Shown piece by piece: positions 1 to 7,537 of a DNA stretch of 64,000 nt. Both the position numbers and the translations under genes were made by a program. Under the pieces are notes generated by a model that saw only the letters and a list, made by a program, of their open reading frames with translations, did no database searches and was not told the origin of the DNA. Each line of letters opens with the position of its first letter. The stretch's first letter is position 1. Source of the DNA: Pseudoleptotrichia goodfellowii (GTDB lineage Bacteria; Fusobacteriota; Fusobacteriia; Fusobacteriales; Leptotrichiaceae); NCBI RefSeq assembly GCF_007990505.1, contig NZ_AP019822.1, forward strand, positions 620,001 to 684,000, read 5' to 3'.

Positions 1-680
1 AGGCAAGCCCAAGAGAGCCGATTACATCAAAGCTTATAGCTAATCTGCTTACTGTTGCAGGGGCTACGAGAGTTATAACTATGGATTTACATGCGAGACA
101 GATACAGGGATTTTTCGATATTCCTGTGGATCATATGGAAGCATTGCCTATTTTGGCAAAACACTTTATAAATTACGGATTTCATCCTGAAGATACTGTA
201 GTAGTATCCCCTGATGTAGGAGGAGTAAAAAGAGCGAGAGGACTTGCGAGATGGCTTCACACACCTCTTGCAATAATAGACAAAAGAAGACCTAAAGCCA
301 ATGAATCCGAAGTGATGAATATAATCGGAGATGTTCAGGGGAAAAAGGCTATAATAATAGATGATATGATAGATACTGCAGGAACAATATGCAATGCGGC
401 AAAAGCACTGAAAGAAAAAGGTGCTGTTGAAGTATATGCGTGTGCTATTCATGCTATATTTTCAGGGCCTGCGATAGAAAGACTTAAAAACGCCCCTTTA
501 AACAAAATAGTCGTTACAGACAGTATCGAATTACCTGAAGAAAAAATATTCGATAAATTGAGAATACTCACAACGAGTAAAATGTTTGCGGAAACAATAA
601 AAAGAATATACTGGAATGAAGCTATAAGCGACTTGTTTGAAATGCCGTCGGAAGAAAGAGAAACAAAAATTAATGAATAA
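1..680 (+). CDS. prs: Ribose-phosphate pyrophosphokinase, C-terminal part (5' end outside window)
   Basis: Makes PRPP from ribose 5-phosphate and ATP for nucleotide, histidine and tryptophan synthesis in the cytoplasm. The reading frame is open from base 3, so the gene begins upstream of the window and about 226 residues are visible. They include REPITSKLIANLL, the MDLHARQIQGFF segment, the DVGG region and the PRPP-binding loop IIDDMIDTAGT, all diagnostic of class I PRPP synthetases. The stop at 678-680 overlaps the start of the next gene, tsaC, by eight bases, so the two are probably translationally coupled. Nothing looks unusual in the visible part. Confidence 0.97.
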   Translation, partial: ASPREPITSKLIANLLTVAGATRVITMDLHARQIQGFFDIPVDHMEALPILAKHFINYGFHPEDTVVVSPDVGGVKRARGLARWLHTPLAIIDKRRPKANESEVMNIIGDVQGKKAIIIDDMIDTAGTICNAAKALKEKGAVEVYACAIHAIFSGPAIERLKNAPLNKIVVTDSIELPEEKIFDKLRILTTSKMFAETIKRIYWNEAISDLFEMPSEERETKINE

Positions 681-1278
681 TGAAATAAAAAAAGTAACTG
701 AAATACTTCTTGAGGGAGGAGTTGCTGTATTTCCCACAGATACAGTGTACGGAATAGGTACTCTTCCCCGAGAAAAAAGTGTTAGAAAAATTTATGAAAT
801 TAAAAAAAGAGATTTTTCAAAGAAAATAATAGCTCTGATCGACGATATTTCGAGATTGGATAAAATAATCAGCGAAACATTTGAAAATATTGAAAAAATT
901 CTTCCTGTTCTGGAAAAATTCTGGCCGGGAGAACTGACTGTGATATTTAAAGCAAATACAGAATTTACAAGTAAATTTGATAAAGAACTCGAAACAATCG
1001 GAGTGAGAATACCTAAAAATGAAACGGCACTCGATATAATAAAAAATACAGGGGGTATTCTATTAACTACGAGTGCCAATATTTCAGGAGAAGAAGCTGT
1101 TACGGAACTTGATAAACTGAGTAAAGAGATAAGAGAAAAAGCCGATTATGTAATAGGTGACAACTCAAAATTGACGGGAAAGCCGTCTACAATCATAAAA
1201 TATGAAAACGGAAATATAGGACTTTTGAGAAAAGGAAATATATCTTCGGAAGACATAAAAAAGGCAATGAAAGGATAA
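673..1278 (+). CDS. tsaC: L-threonylcarbamoyladenylate synthase (Sua5/YrdC/TsaC family)
   Basis: Forms threonylcarbamoyl-AMP from threonine, bicarbonate and ATP, the first step of t6A37 modification in ANN-decoding tRNAs. The 201-residue product opens with the family signature GGVAVFPTDTVYGIG (about residues 14-28), followed by KIYEIKKRD with the conserved K-x-R substrate residues and TTSANISGE near residue 140. It is a stand-alone YrdC domain without the Sua5 C-terminal extension. An in-frame ATG exists at 637, but the homology begins after 673 and the 673 start gives an ATGAATAA overlap with the prs stop, so I prefer 673. Confidence 0.93.
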   Translation: MNNEIKKVTEILLEGGVAVFPTDTVYGIGTLPREKSVRKIYEIKKRDFSKKIIALIDDISRLDKIISETFENIEKILPVLEKFWPGELTVIFKANTEFTSKFDKELETIGVRIPKNETALDIIKNTGGILLTTSANISGEEAVTELDKLSKEIREKADYVIGDNSKLTGKPSTIIKYENGNIGLLRKGNISSEDIKKAMKG

Positions 1279-1283
1279 ATTAT

Positions 1284-1754
1284 ATGGCAAAAATGATAAA
1301 TCCCAATACAATAAATGATATGACTTTGATGAATGCCAAGGTACAGATCAGAATGAATGAATTACTGCAAAAAATAGGCAGAGGGAAAAGAAAAGTAAAG
1401 GTTACATTAAGTAAAAGTACAAGAAGTTATCTTAATAAGTTAACTGAAGAAATGAAAAAACAAATGAAAGATTATGAAAAACAGAGACCTAATCTTTTTC
1501 AGTTTTTTAATTATCTGGAAAAAGAAACTGCAGTAACAAAAGCAAACAAAAAACAAAAAACAAAAGAAATTGCTTTGTCATATGAAGAACTTGATTTTTT
1601 GAAATTTCAGATAAAAGAAACTGTAAAAGGTATCGACAATACAAGAAGTAAACTTAAATGGTATAATTTTTTGAAAAAAGGATTATATAAAACATTGAGA
1701 AAGCAAAATGAAGTAACATTGGAAGAATTGGGGAAAACATCTGTGAGTAGATAA
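1284..1754 (+). CDS. Uncharacterised basic, helix-rich protein
   Basis: I do not recognise this 156-residue protein. It is rich in lysine and predicted-helical segments, lacks a signal peptide or membrane span, and contains patches such as GRGKRKVKVTLSKS (about residues 33-46) that could bind nucleic acid; that is only an inference from charge. It starts five bases after tsaC and ends 34 bases before the ATPase gene, so it is probably part of the same transcript. Codon use matches its neighbours and there is no overlapping better frame, so I treat it as a real gene of unknown function. Confidence 0.7.
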   Translation: MAKMINPNTINDMTLMNAKVQIRMNELLQKIGRGKRKVKVTLSKSTRSYLNKLTEEMKKQMKDYEKQRPNLFQFFNYLEKETAVTKANKKQKTKEIALSYEELDFLKFQIKETVKGIDNTRSKLKWYNFLKKGLYKTLRKQNEVTLEELGKTSVSR

Positions 1755-1788
1755 ATAAAAATAAGGGGAAAAGGGAAGGTTGAGGACT

Positions 1789-2895
1789 ATGAAAAATGTT
1801 ATATCTTATGTAAATGTTATTCTTGAAACGGGAATAGCAGAACTTGCAAGTGATATTCACATAAAATACGATAATGAAGAAAGTGAAATAAAATTCAGAA
1901 TTGACGGTATTCTGACTGAAATCAGCAAACTGTATGATAAGATCGGTAAACAGATATTAACGAAAAATATAATTGAGATAATATCAAGGATAAAGATTTT
2001 GTCGGAAATGAATGTCGCTGAAAAAAGGAAACCGCAGGACGGAAGTTTCACTTTTATTTTTAATAATGAAAATTATGATATAAGAGCGGCGTTTATGCCT
2101 ACTGTAAACGGAGAAAGCATTGTTTTAAGAATTTTAAAAAGTTACCTTGAAAATACTGAGCTTGAAACACTCGGATTTTCGGAAAAAAGTAGAGCAAATT
2201 TGGAAAAAATTCTTAAAAGAAAATATGGGCTTATACTTGTGAGCGGACCTACAGGATCAGGGAAATCTACGACTTTAATGTCTATGATAAATATGCTCAA
2301 CGACGGAAAGAAAAAAATTATAACAGTAGAAGATCCTGTGGAAAATAAAATAAAGGGAATAGTACAGGTTCAGGTAAATGAAGAAATCGGGGTTACATTT
2401 TCTGAAATACTTAAAAATACTTTAAGAAATGATCCGGATATAATAGTAATTTCCGAAATAAGAGATGAAGTTACTGCCGAAATAGCAGTGAGAGCTGCAT
2501 TGACAGGACATCTTGTTATTGCCACAGTGCATACAAATGATGCTGTTTCGACTGTTACAAGACTTGCAGATATGGGAATACAGAAATATCTTATACTGGA
2601 TTCGGTAATAGGAGTAGTGGGACAAAGGCTTGTCGGCAGAAAGTGCGGTTACTGTTCGGGAGAAGGGTGTGAAAAATGCAGGAAAGGCTATAACGGTAGG
2701 ATTTCTGTGAACGAAATGCTTATTATAAACGAAGAAGTAAAAAATATTTTAAAATTGGAAAACTCCAATCAGGAATATAAAAATAAATTGAAAAAACTTC
2801 AAAATAATGAGTTTATTGATTTTGAAGAAGATATAAAGGAAAAAATAGAAAAAAATCTGATTTTTGAAAAAGATGTTTTTGACTTTTTAAATTAG
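1789..2895 (+). CDS. GspE/PilB-type secretion or pilus assembly ATPase
   Basis: A hexameric motor ATPase of the type II secretion/type IV pilus/competence family. Visible features are the N2 motif ASDIHIKY (about residue 20), Walker A GPTGSGKST (about 153), the His box around TGHLVIATVHTND and Walker B-like DPDIIVISEIRD. A C-terminal zinc-type CGYC..CEKC pair sits near residue 290. At 368 residues it lacks the N1 domain of full-length PilB, like shorter ComGA-type proteins. A TTG at 1780 is in frame; I prefer ATG 1789. No other pilus or secretion genes adjoin it, so the machine it drives is not identifiable here. Confidence 0.85.
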   Translation: MKNVISYVNVILETGIAELASDIHIKYDNEESEIKFRIDGILTEISKLYDKIGKQILTKNIIEIISRIKILSEMNVAEKRKPQDGSFTFIFNNENYDIRAAFMPTVNGESIVLRILKSYLENTELETLGFSEKSRANLEKILKRKYGLILVSGPTGSGKSTTLMSMINMLNDGKKKIITVEDPVENKIKGIVQVQVNEEIGVTFSEILKNTLRNDPDIIVISEIRDEVTAEIAVRAALTGHLVIATVHTNDAVSTVTRLADMGIQKYLILDSVIGVVGQRLVGRKCGYCSGEGCEKCRKGYNGRISVNEMLIINEEVKNILKLENSNQEYKNKLKKLQNNEFIDFEEDIKEKIEKNLIFEKDVFDFLN

Positions 2896-2914
2896 TTTGA
2901 AAGAGAGATAATTT

Positions 2915-3583
2915 ATGGGAAAAAAAATAAATATAATTGTATATGACTTTGATAAAACCATATACGGAGGAGAATCAGGAACAAATTTTTTTACATACTA
3001 TTTTAAGAAATATCCGATAAAAGCATCGGTATTTTCTTTTATTTACTTAAAAGAAGTTTTTTTGTATCTGATAAAAGTTATAAATTTGAAACAGTTAAAA
3101 GAAAGATTTTATGTGTTTTTGGAAAAATATTCAAATGAAGAAATTCAGGAGATAATTGACGGATTTTGGAAAGAATATTCTAAAAAAAACTATAAATGGA
3201 CAGGAGAAGAACTGAAAAAAAATAAAGCTGAATCGGATATGGTAATTGTGAGTTCAGCGACCCCTTTATTTTTAATAGAAAAATTTGTATTATCTTTAGG
3301 ATATGATACTGTCTTCGGAACTGATTTTGAAGAAGGAAAAAACGGGGAATTTGTTTCAAAAATAAAGGGTGAAAATAATAAAGGAATAGAAAAGGTACAT
3401 AAACTCAGTCGGTGGGCAAAAGAAAACAATATTGAATACAGAATAACAAAGTTTTATTCGGACAGTCTTGCCGATAAGCCTTTATTTGATATTGCCGAGA
3501 AAAAATACTGGATAAAAAGAGGGGAAAAAATAGAAGGGATGCCTGAAAAAAGAACTATAATAGATGTTCTGTTCTGGAAGTAG
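2915..3583 (+). CDS. HAD-superfamily phosphatase, SerB/PSPase-like (HAD-IB)
   Basis: A cytoplasmic Mg-dependent phosphohydrolase of 222 residues. Motif I is VYDFDKTIYGG (nucleophile Asp about residue 11, acid Asp two further on), motif II is VIVSSATP (about 110) and motif III/IV lies around FYSDSLADKPLFD (about 182). The helical cap between motifs I and II fits HAD-IB enzymes, which include phosphoserine phosphatases and related lipid-head-group phosphatases. The substrate cannot be told from sequence. The gene follows the ATPase after 19 bases with an AAAGAGAG ribosome site and is probably last in the prs transcript. Confidence 0.82.
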   Translation: MGKKINIIVYDFDKTIYGGESGTNFFTYYFKKYPIKASVFSFIYLKEVFLYLIKVINLKQLKERFYVFLEKYSNEEIQEIIDGFWKEYSKKNYKWTGEELKKNKAESDMVIVSSATPLFLIEKFVLSLGYDTVFGTDFEEGKNGEFVSKIKGENNKGIEKVHKLSRWAKENNIEYRITKFYSDSLADKPLFDIAEKKYWIKRGEKIEGMPEKRTIIDVLFWK

Positions 3584-3599
3584 AAAGCTAAAAAATACA

Positions 3600-3628
3600 T
3601 TGACAATATCTGAAAACTGTTGTAAAAT
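3600..3628 (+). promoter_or_regulatory. Sigma-70-type promoter for the SemiSWEET gene
   Basis: TTGACA at 3600-3605 and TAAAAT at 3623-3628 are separated by exactly 17 bases. The expected start of transcription, about 3635, is only some 11 bases before the ATG at 3646, so the mRNA would be nearly leaderless. Confidence 0.75.
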
Positions 3629-3645
3629 GCCATACAATAAAAAAT

Positions 3646-3924
3646 ATGAAAGGAGAAAAAATAGACAAGAAAAAAATTAATACAATAGTAGGTTCAATAG
3701 GGGCGTTTATAGGAATCTTCGTATTTATAGCGTATATTCCTCAGATTATAGCTAATATACAAGGTGTAAAAGCTCAACCCTGGCAACCCCTTTTTGCTTC
3801 GTTTTCGTGCTTAATATGGGTTGTTTACGGTTGGACTAAGGAGTCGCAAAAAGACTATATACTGATTATTCCAAATACTGCGGGAGTTATATTGGGATTT
3901 TTAACTTTTATTACAGCATTTTAA
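3646..3924 (+). CDS. SemiSWEET-type sugar transporter
   Basis: A 92-residue membrane protein with three hydrophobic segments (about residues 12-34, 45-62 and 68-90) and the family PQ motif FIAYIPQII in the first helix. Bacterial SemiSWEETs dimerise to form a sugar uniporter; length and motif fit well, though the sugar is unknown. The start is peculiar. The only ATG lies about 11 bases from the predicted transcription start and has no upstream ribosome site, while a strong AAAGGAG lies inside the reading frame at 3649-3655, five bases before an in-frame ATA. Either leaderless initiation at ATG or a non-canonical internal start is possible. It is monocistronic. Confidence 0.8.
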   Translation: MKGEKIDKKKINTIVGSIGAFIGIFVFIAYIPQIIANIQGVKAQPWQPLFASFSCLIWVVYGWTKESQKDYILIIPNTAGVILGFLTFITAF

Positions 3925-3939
3925 AAGTTAAAAAAACTG

Positions 3940-3968
3940 TTGACAAATTGTAAAGATTTTAATATAAT
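3940..3968 (+). promoter_or_regulatory. Consensus promoter of tRNA-Thr
   Basis: A perfect TTGACA (3940-3945) and a perfect TATAAT (3963-3968) with a 17-base spacer end ten bases before the mature tRNA 5' end. This is the strongest-looking promoter in the window. Confidence 0.88.
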
Positions 3969-3977
3969 AATTCTGTT

Positions 3978-4053
<76 letters not shown>

Positions 4054-4065
4054 TTATTATAAAAA

Positions 4066-4091
4066 GCAACTTCAAAGTTGCATTTTTTTTA
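4066..4091 (+). terminator. Intrinsic terminator of tRNA-Thr
   Basis: The stem GCAACT/AGTTGC (4066-4071 and 4076-4081) with a TCAA loop is followed by an eight-T run. The 3' arm also holds the -35 element proposed for tuf. Confidence 0.8.
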
Positions 4092-4106
4092 TATATGTGA
4101 TATAAT
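4078..4106 (+). promoter_or_regulatory. Extended -10 promoter of tuf
   Basis: TTGCAT at 4078-4083 and TATAAT at 4101-4106, preceded by TGA (TGn extension), have a 17-base spacer. The -35 box overlaps the tRNA terminator stem. The predicted leader to the tuf ATG is about 40 bases. Confidence 0.7.
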
Positions 4107-4153
4107 CACTAAAAATAAACTATAAAAAAATTATTATATGGAGGAAAGAGATA

Positions 4154-5338
4154 ATGGCAAAAGCTAAATTTGAGAGAAGTAAACCACACGTAAACGTTGG
4201 AACTATAGGACACGTAGACCACGGGAAAACAACATTGACAGCAGCTATATCCAAAGTATTATCTGACAAAGGATTGGCTGAAAAAGTAGATTTTGAAAAC
4301 ATAGATCAGGCACCTGAAGAAAGAGAAAGAGGAATAACAATTAACACGGCTCACATTGAGTATGAAACAGCAAACAGACACTATGCACACGTTGACTGTC
4401 CGGGACACGCGGATTATGTAAAAAACATGATAACAGGAGCTGCACAAATGGACGGAGCTATATTGGTAGTTTCTGCAGCTGACGGACCTATGCCTCAAAC
4501 AAGAGAACACATCTTGCTTGCAAGACAGGTTGGAGTTCCTTACATAGTAGTATTCTTGAATAAAGTTGATATGGTAGACGACGAAGAGTTGTTGGAATTA
4601 GTAGAAATGGAAGTAAGAGAATTATTGACAGAATACTCATTCCCTGGAGATGAAATACCTATAGTAAAAGGATCTGCTTTAGGAGCATTAAACGGAGAAG
4701 GACAATGGGAAGATAAAATAATGGAATTGATGGATGCAGTAGACAGTTATGTGCCTACACCTGAAAGACCGGTAGACCAAGCGTTCTTGATGCCTATAGA
4801 AGATGTATTTACAATAACAGGAAGAGGAACAGTAGTGACAGGAAGAGTAGAAAGAGGAGTAGTAAAAGTAGGGGAAGAAGTGGAAATAATAGGAATCAAA
4901 CCTACAGCAAAAACAACAGTAACAGGAGTAGAAATGTTCAGAAAGTTATTGGATTCAGGACAAGCAGGAGATAACATCGGAGCATTGTTAAGAGGAACTA
5001 AGAAAGAAGAAGTGGAAAGAGGACAAGTATTGGCAAAACCTGGATCAGTAAAACCTCATACATCGTTCAAATCGGAAGTATACGTATTGACAAAAGATGA
5101 AGGAGGAAGACATACACCATTCTTTACAGGATACAAACCACAATTTTACTTCAGAACGACAGATATAACAGGAGAAGTAAACTTGCCTGATGGAGTGGAA
5201 ATGGTAATGCCTGGAGATAATATAGAAATGTCAGTAGAATTGATACACCCTATCGCAATGGAAGAAGGATTAAGATTTGCGATAAGAGAAGGTGGAAGAA
5301 CGGTAGCTTCAGGAGTTGTTGCAACTATCGTTAAATAA
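4154..5338 (+). CDS. tuf: Elongation factor Tu
   Basis: The GTPase that delivers aminoacyl-tRNA to the ribosome. The 394-residue product has G1 GHVDHGKT (about residues 19-26), the switch [15 protein letters not shown]3 DCPGHADY, G4 NKVDMVDD and the C-terminal barrel ending [14 protein letters not shown], full length for the family. A GGAGGAAAG ribosome site lies before the ATG. It is expressed alone, not in a str operon with rpsL/rpsG/fusA, and sits just downstream of a tRNA-Thr gene, an arrangement recalling the tRNA-tufB operon of E. coli but separated by a terminator. Confidence 0.98.
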   Translation: MAKAKFERSKPHVNVGTIGHVDHGKTTLTAAISKVLSDKGLAEKVDFENIDQAPEERERGITINTAHIEYETANRHYAHVDCPGHADYVKNMITGAAQMDGAILVVSAADGPMPQTREHILLARQVGVPYIVVFLNKVDMVDDEELLELVEMEVRELLTEYSFPGDEIPIVKGSALGALNGEGQWEDKIMELMDAVDSYVPTPERPVDQAFLMPIEDVFTITGRGTVVTGRVERGVVKVGEEVEIIGIKPTAKTTVTGVEMFRKLLDSGQAGDNIGALLRGTKKEEVERGQVLAKPGSVKPHTSFKSEVYVLTKDEGGRHTPFFTGYKPQFYFRTTDITGEVNLPDGVEMVMPGDNIEMSVELIHPIAMEEGLRFAIREGGRTVASGVVATIVK

Positions 5339-5357
5339 TAAACTTAAATAATACAAA

Positions 5358-5424
5358 AATAGTACCGGTCAAAACAGGTTTAATTAATATTATATTTGTT
5401 ATGTGCCGGGCTATTATTATTTTA
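5358..5424 (+). terminator. Possible tuf terminator with a long loop
   Basis: AATAG..CCGG (5358-5368) can pair with CCGG.CTATT (5406-5415), closing a loop of about 37 bases and followed by an AT-rich tract with TTTT. It is the only plausible terminator after tuf, but the internal mismatch and large loop make it weak. Confidence 0.35.
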
Positions 5425-5445
5425 TGAAAGGAAAGACTGAATTAA

Positions 5446-5499
5446 ATGAAGAATGTAGAAATAATCAGTTACTTTTGGTTGTTTCTTTTAGTTATGTAA
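5446..5499 (+). other. Possible 17-residue leader ORF before the lipoprotein gene
   Basis: ATG 5446 to TAA 5499 encodes a short hydrophobic peptide beginning MKNVEIISY. It has an AAAGGAAAG ribosome site upstream, whereas the downstream lipoprotein ATG at 5515 has none that is obvious. It could couple translation to the lipoprotein gene or could be chance; no homologue is known to me. Confidence 0.3.
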
Positions 5500-5514
5500 G
5501 TCTATATAAAAAAT

Positions 5515-5967
5515 ATGAAAAAATTTAAAAATATATTAATAGTTGTCTTGTCAGTAACTTCAATTACAGCTTGTACAGGCATCGGAGTAGGCGTAGGAAT
5601 CCCTATAGGTCCTGTAAGCGTAGGACTTGGAACAACTATCGGATTGCCGAAAGGTTCTGATTTGTCATCAAAAGTGGGAAAAGTAAACGGAAGATATATG
5701 ATAAACGGTGACGGTCTCAGCAAAACGGTTACATTAAAAGGAGAACCGGTAGAAATAATAGGCTCATCAAACAGATTAATTATAAAAGGAAGAGCTGTTT
5801 CTATAAATATAACAGGAACAAATAATATAGTAGAAGTTGATTCTACTGAAAATGTTAACATAGACGGCGAAAATAATAAAGTAAGCTATAAAACAAGCAC
5901 TACTGAAGCAAAAAGACCGAATATAAGTATATCCGGAGCAGGAAGTGAAGTTTATAAAAGGCAGTAA
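5515..5967 (+). CDS. Lipoprotein with DUF3060-like beta repeats
   Basis: A 150-residue predicted lipoprotein. The signal peptide ends in a lipobox-like SITAC with lipidated Cys20, followed by a Gly/Val-rich stretch. The C-terminal half holds short beta repeats of the form G-x-x-N-x-(L/I/V) (for example GSSNRLIIKG, GTNNIVEVDS, GENNKVSYK) as seen in DUF3060 proteins. Function is unknown; location in an envelope membrane is inferred from the lipobox. It lacks a good ribosome site of its own and follows a tiny ORF at 5446-5499. It appears to stand alone between tuf and the outer-membrane protein genes. Confidence 0.7.
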   Translation: MKKFKNILIVVLSVTSITACTGIGVGVGIPIGPVSVGLGTTIGLPKGSDLSSKVGKVNGRYMINGDGLSKTVTLKGEPVEIIGSSNRLIIKGRAVSINITGTNNIVEVDSTENVNIDGENNKVSYKTSTTEAKRPNISISGAGSEVYKRQ

Positions 5968-6055
5968 TTGGATAAGGGAATGTATTGTATAAAAAAATTA
6001 TGTTTTAATATATAATTTATATATCTTTATTATAAAAAATTTTTATAAAAAATGT

Positions 6056-6094
6056 ACTGAATGTATTGAAATAAAAGAGATGTTTCGGTTTTTT
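6056..6094 (+). terminator. Probable terminator after the lipoprotein gene
   Basis: ACTGAA (6056-6061) pairs with TTCGGT (6084-6089, one G-U pair), with further weak pairing inside, and runs into six Ts. The rest of the 271-base gap (5968-6238) is AT-rich, with a TTATAAAAA/TTTTTATAA palindrome near 6030 and the promoter at 6152. Confidence 0.45.
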
Positions 6095-6151
6095 GTATAT
6101 GAAGAAAGCATTAAAAAATAAGAACTCAAAAAATAAAAAAAGAAAAAAAAC

Positions 6152-6180
6152 TTTACAAAAACTTTATATTATGTTAGAAT
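6152..6180 (+). promoter_or_regulatory. Promoter of the first outer-membrane protein gene
   Basis: TTTACA (6152-6157), a 17-base spacer and TAGAAT (6175-6180) with a TGT extension. It predicts a leader of about 50 bases ending in an AGGAGGAAAAG ribosome site. Confidence 0.75.
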
Positions 6181-6238
6181 ACCGATAGGTTGTTAGAAAA
6201 TAATAAGTTTTAAACGAAAAATTTTAGGAGGAAAAGTT

Positions 6239-7321
6239 ATGAAAAAATTGTTAGGATTATTAGCATTAACATTAGCTGTATCTGGAATAGCTTCTGCTGA
6301 TCAGGACGTTTTGAAAAGCATAAAAGCAACTTCAGAATTAAGACAAGGTTGGACAGATAAAGACGGAGATAAAGCTAACGAAATAGGAAATGCAGGATTC
6401 AGAAAACACAACAAAACAAGATTAAGATGGAGAAATGTTGTTACAGGTGAATTAAACTTGAATGATGAATGGGGATTAGATGCTAAATTCAAAGTTCAAA
6501 ATGATAAAGACAGATTCTATTCTTATAATGCAAATGGAGAAAATAAAGAATCTGCTGTAAGAAAAGGAGCTTGGGAAACTAATTTAGAATTCGGAAAAGC
6601 TCTTAATATAGGTTCTTTAGAAACAAGAACTGCATTGGGATGGACTCATAAATCAAGTTATGCAGGAACAAAAGAATCTCACAAAGGAACAACAGGACAT
6701 TCAAATGAAATCTACTTCGGACCTACATTTGGAGTAAATGTATTCGGACAAAGTATATCTACTACATTGCAAGCTGTATACTTTACTGCTAACGGTGGAA
6801 AAGATGCTGACTATGTTCATCCTGGTAAAGCTTTTGAAAGAGGAAAAACTGAAGGTTGGGGATTAAATGCTAATCTTGCTACTGACGGTAAAATTTTTGA
6901 AGGAAATGCAGGTTCTTTAGGATACTATGTTGAATTAAACAATAAATTGAGAGCACCTAAAGGTAAATTAGCAGCTACAGGTAAAAAAGCAGGATCTAAT
7001 GTTTATTTGGATTATGTTGTAGGAGCTACTTATACTACTCCTTCATTTGCAGGATTCTATGGACAACTTAACGTAGAAAATGAATGGGAAAAACATACAG
7101 CTGTAACAGGATATACAAATAATTTCTCTGTATGGACAAATGCAGGATATAAAGCAGCGTTTGATACTGCAGTTGGAGAAGTTTCTGTAAATCCATTCAT
7201 CAAATACAGACCATTACATAGAGAAACTACTTATAACAAACATTTAGATGACAATAAAAAAGTAACTACTGAAACTAATGAATTAAGAGCAGGAGTTAGC
7301 GTAGGATTAACAGTTAAATAG
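6239..7321 (+). CDS. Putative outer-membrane beta-barrel protein, copy 1
   Basis: A 360-residue exported protein with a clean signal peptide (MKKLLGLLALTLAVSG, cleavage near ASA/DQ at residue 21). After this it is rich in aromatic and alternating polar/hydrophobic strands (for example WGLDAKFKVQND, VYLDYVVGATYT, VSVGLTVK at the C-terminus), as expected for a barrel. It is a paralogue of the next gene, sharing the QDV..SIK.TSE.RQGW.DKDGDKAN start and the VNPF..YRPLHRET end. It may be a fusobacterial porin of the FomA type, but I cannot confirm that. A strong promoter and ribosome site suggest abundant expression. It is monocistronic, with its own terminator. Confidence 0.75.
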   Translation: MKKLLGLLALTLAVSGIASADQDVLKSIKATSELRQGWTDKDGDKANEIGNAGFRKHNKTRLRWRNVVTGELNLNDEWGLDAKFKVQNDKDRFYSYNANGENKESAVRKGAWETNLEFGKALNIGSLETRTALGWTHKSSYAGTKESHKGTTGHSNEIYFGPTFGVNVFGQSISTTLQAVYFTANGGKDADYVHPGKAFERGKTEGWGLNANLATDGKIFEGNAGSLGYYVELNNKLRAPKGKLAATGKKAGSNVYLDYVVGATYTTPSFAGFYGQLNVENEWEKHTAVTGYTNNFSVWTNAGYKAAFDTAVGEVSVNPFIKYRPLHRETTYNKHLDDNKKVTTETNELRAGVSVGLTVK

Positions 7322-7338
7322 TTGTATTTAAATACCGG

Positions 7339-7370
7339 AAAAAGAGAGATTAAGTTCTCTCTTTTTATTT
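7339..7370 (+). terminator. Terminator of outer-membrane protein copy 1
   Basis: A perfect 11-bp stem AAAAAGAGAGA/TCTCTCTTTTT (7339-7349 and 7356-7366) with a six-base loop and flanking A and T tracts. Confidence 0.88.
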
Positions 7371-7419
7371 AAATAAAATTAAATCTTTTTCTATTCTTTT
7401 AAAAATTTTATAATTTCCC

Positions 7420-7448
7420 TTGACAAAAAGAAAAAAATAAGGTATATA
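7420..7448 (+). promoter_or_regulatory. Promoter of the second outer-membrane protein gene
   Basis: A perfect TTGACA at 7420-7425 and TATATA at 7443-7448, with a 17-base spacer. The start of transcription is expected near 7455, exactly where a long stem-loop begins. Confidence 0.75.
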
Positions 7449-7454
7449 TTAGAG

Positions 7455-7499
7455 TATATTTTATTTATTGATATTTTGGTCAAGAATAAATAAAATATA
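7455..7499 (+). promoter_or_regulatory. 5'-terminal mRNA stem-loop in the outer-membrane protein leader
   Basis: A perfect 15-bp inverted repeat (7455-7469 with 7485-7499) encloses a 15-base loop and starts at the predicted transcription start. No T-run follows and the gene's ribosome site (AGGAGG) lies 25 bases downstream, so it does not look like an attenuator. A 5' stabilising hairpin, as known for ompA mRNA, is my preferred reading. Confidence 0.55.
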
Positions 7500-7537
7500 T
7501 CAATCTATAATTAAAAAGAATATAGGAGGAAAAATTT

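Noticed and set aside
6024-6050. AT-only palindrome near 6030
   Set aside because: It consists only of A and T in a tract of low complexity, so symmetry here is expected by chance.
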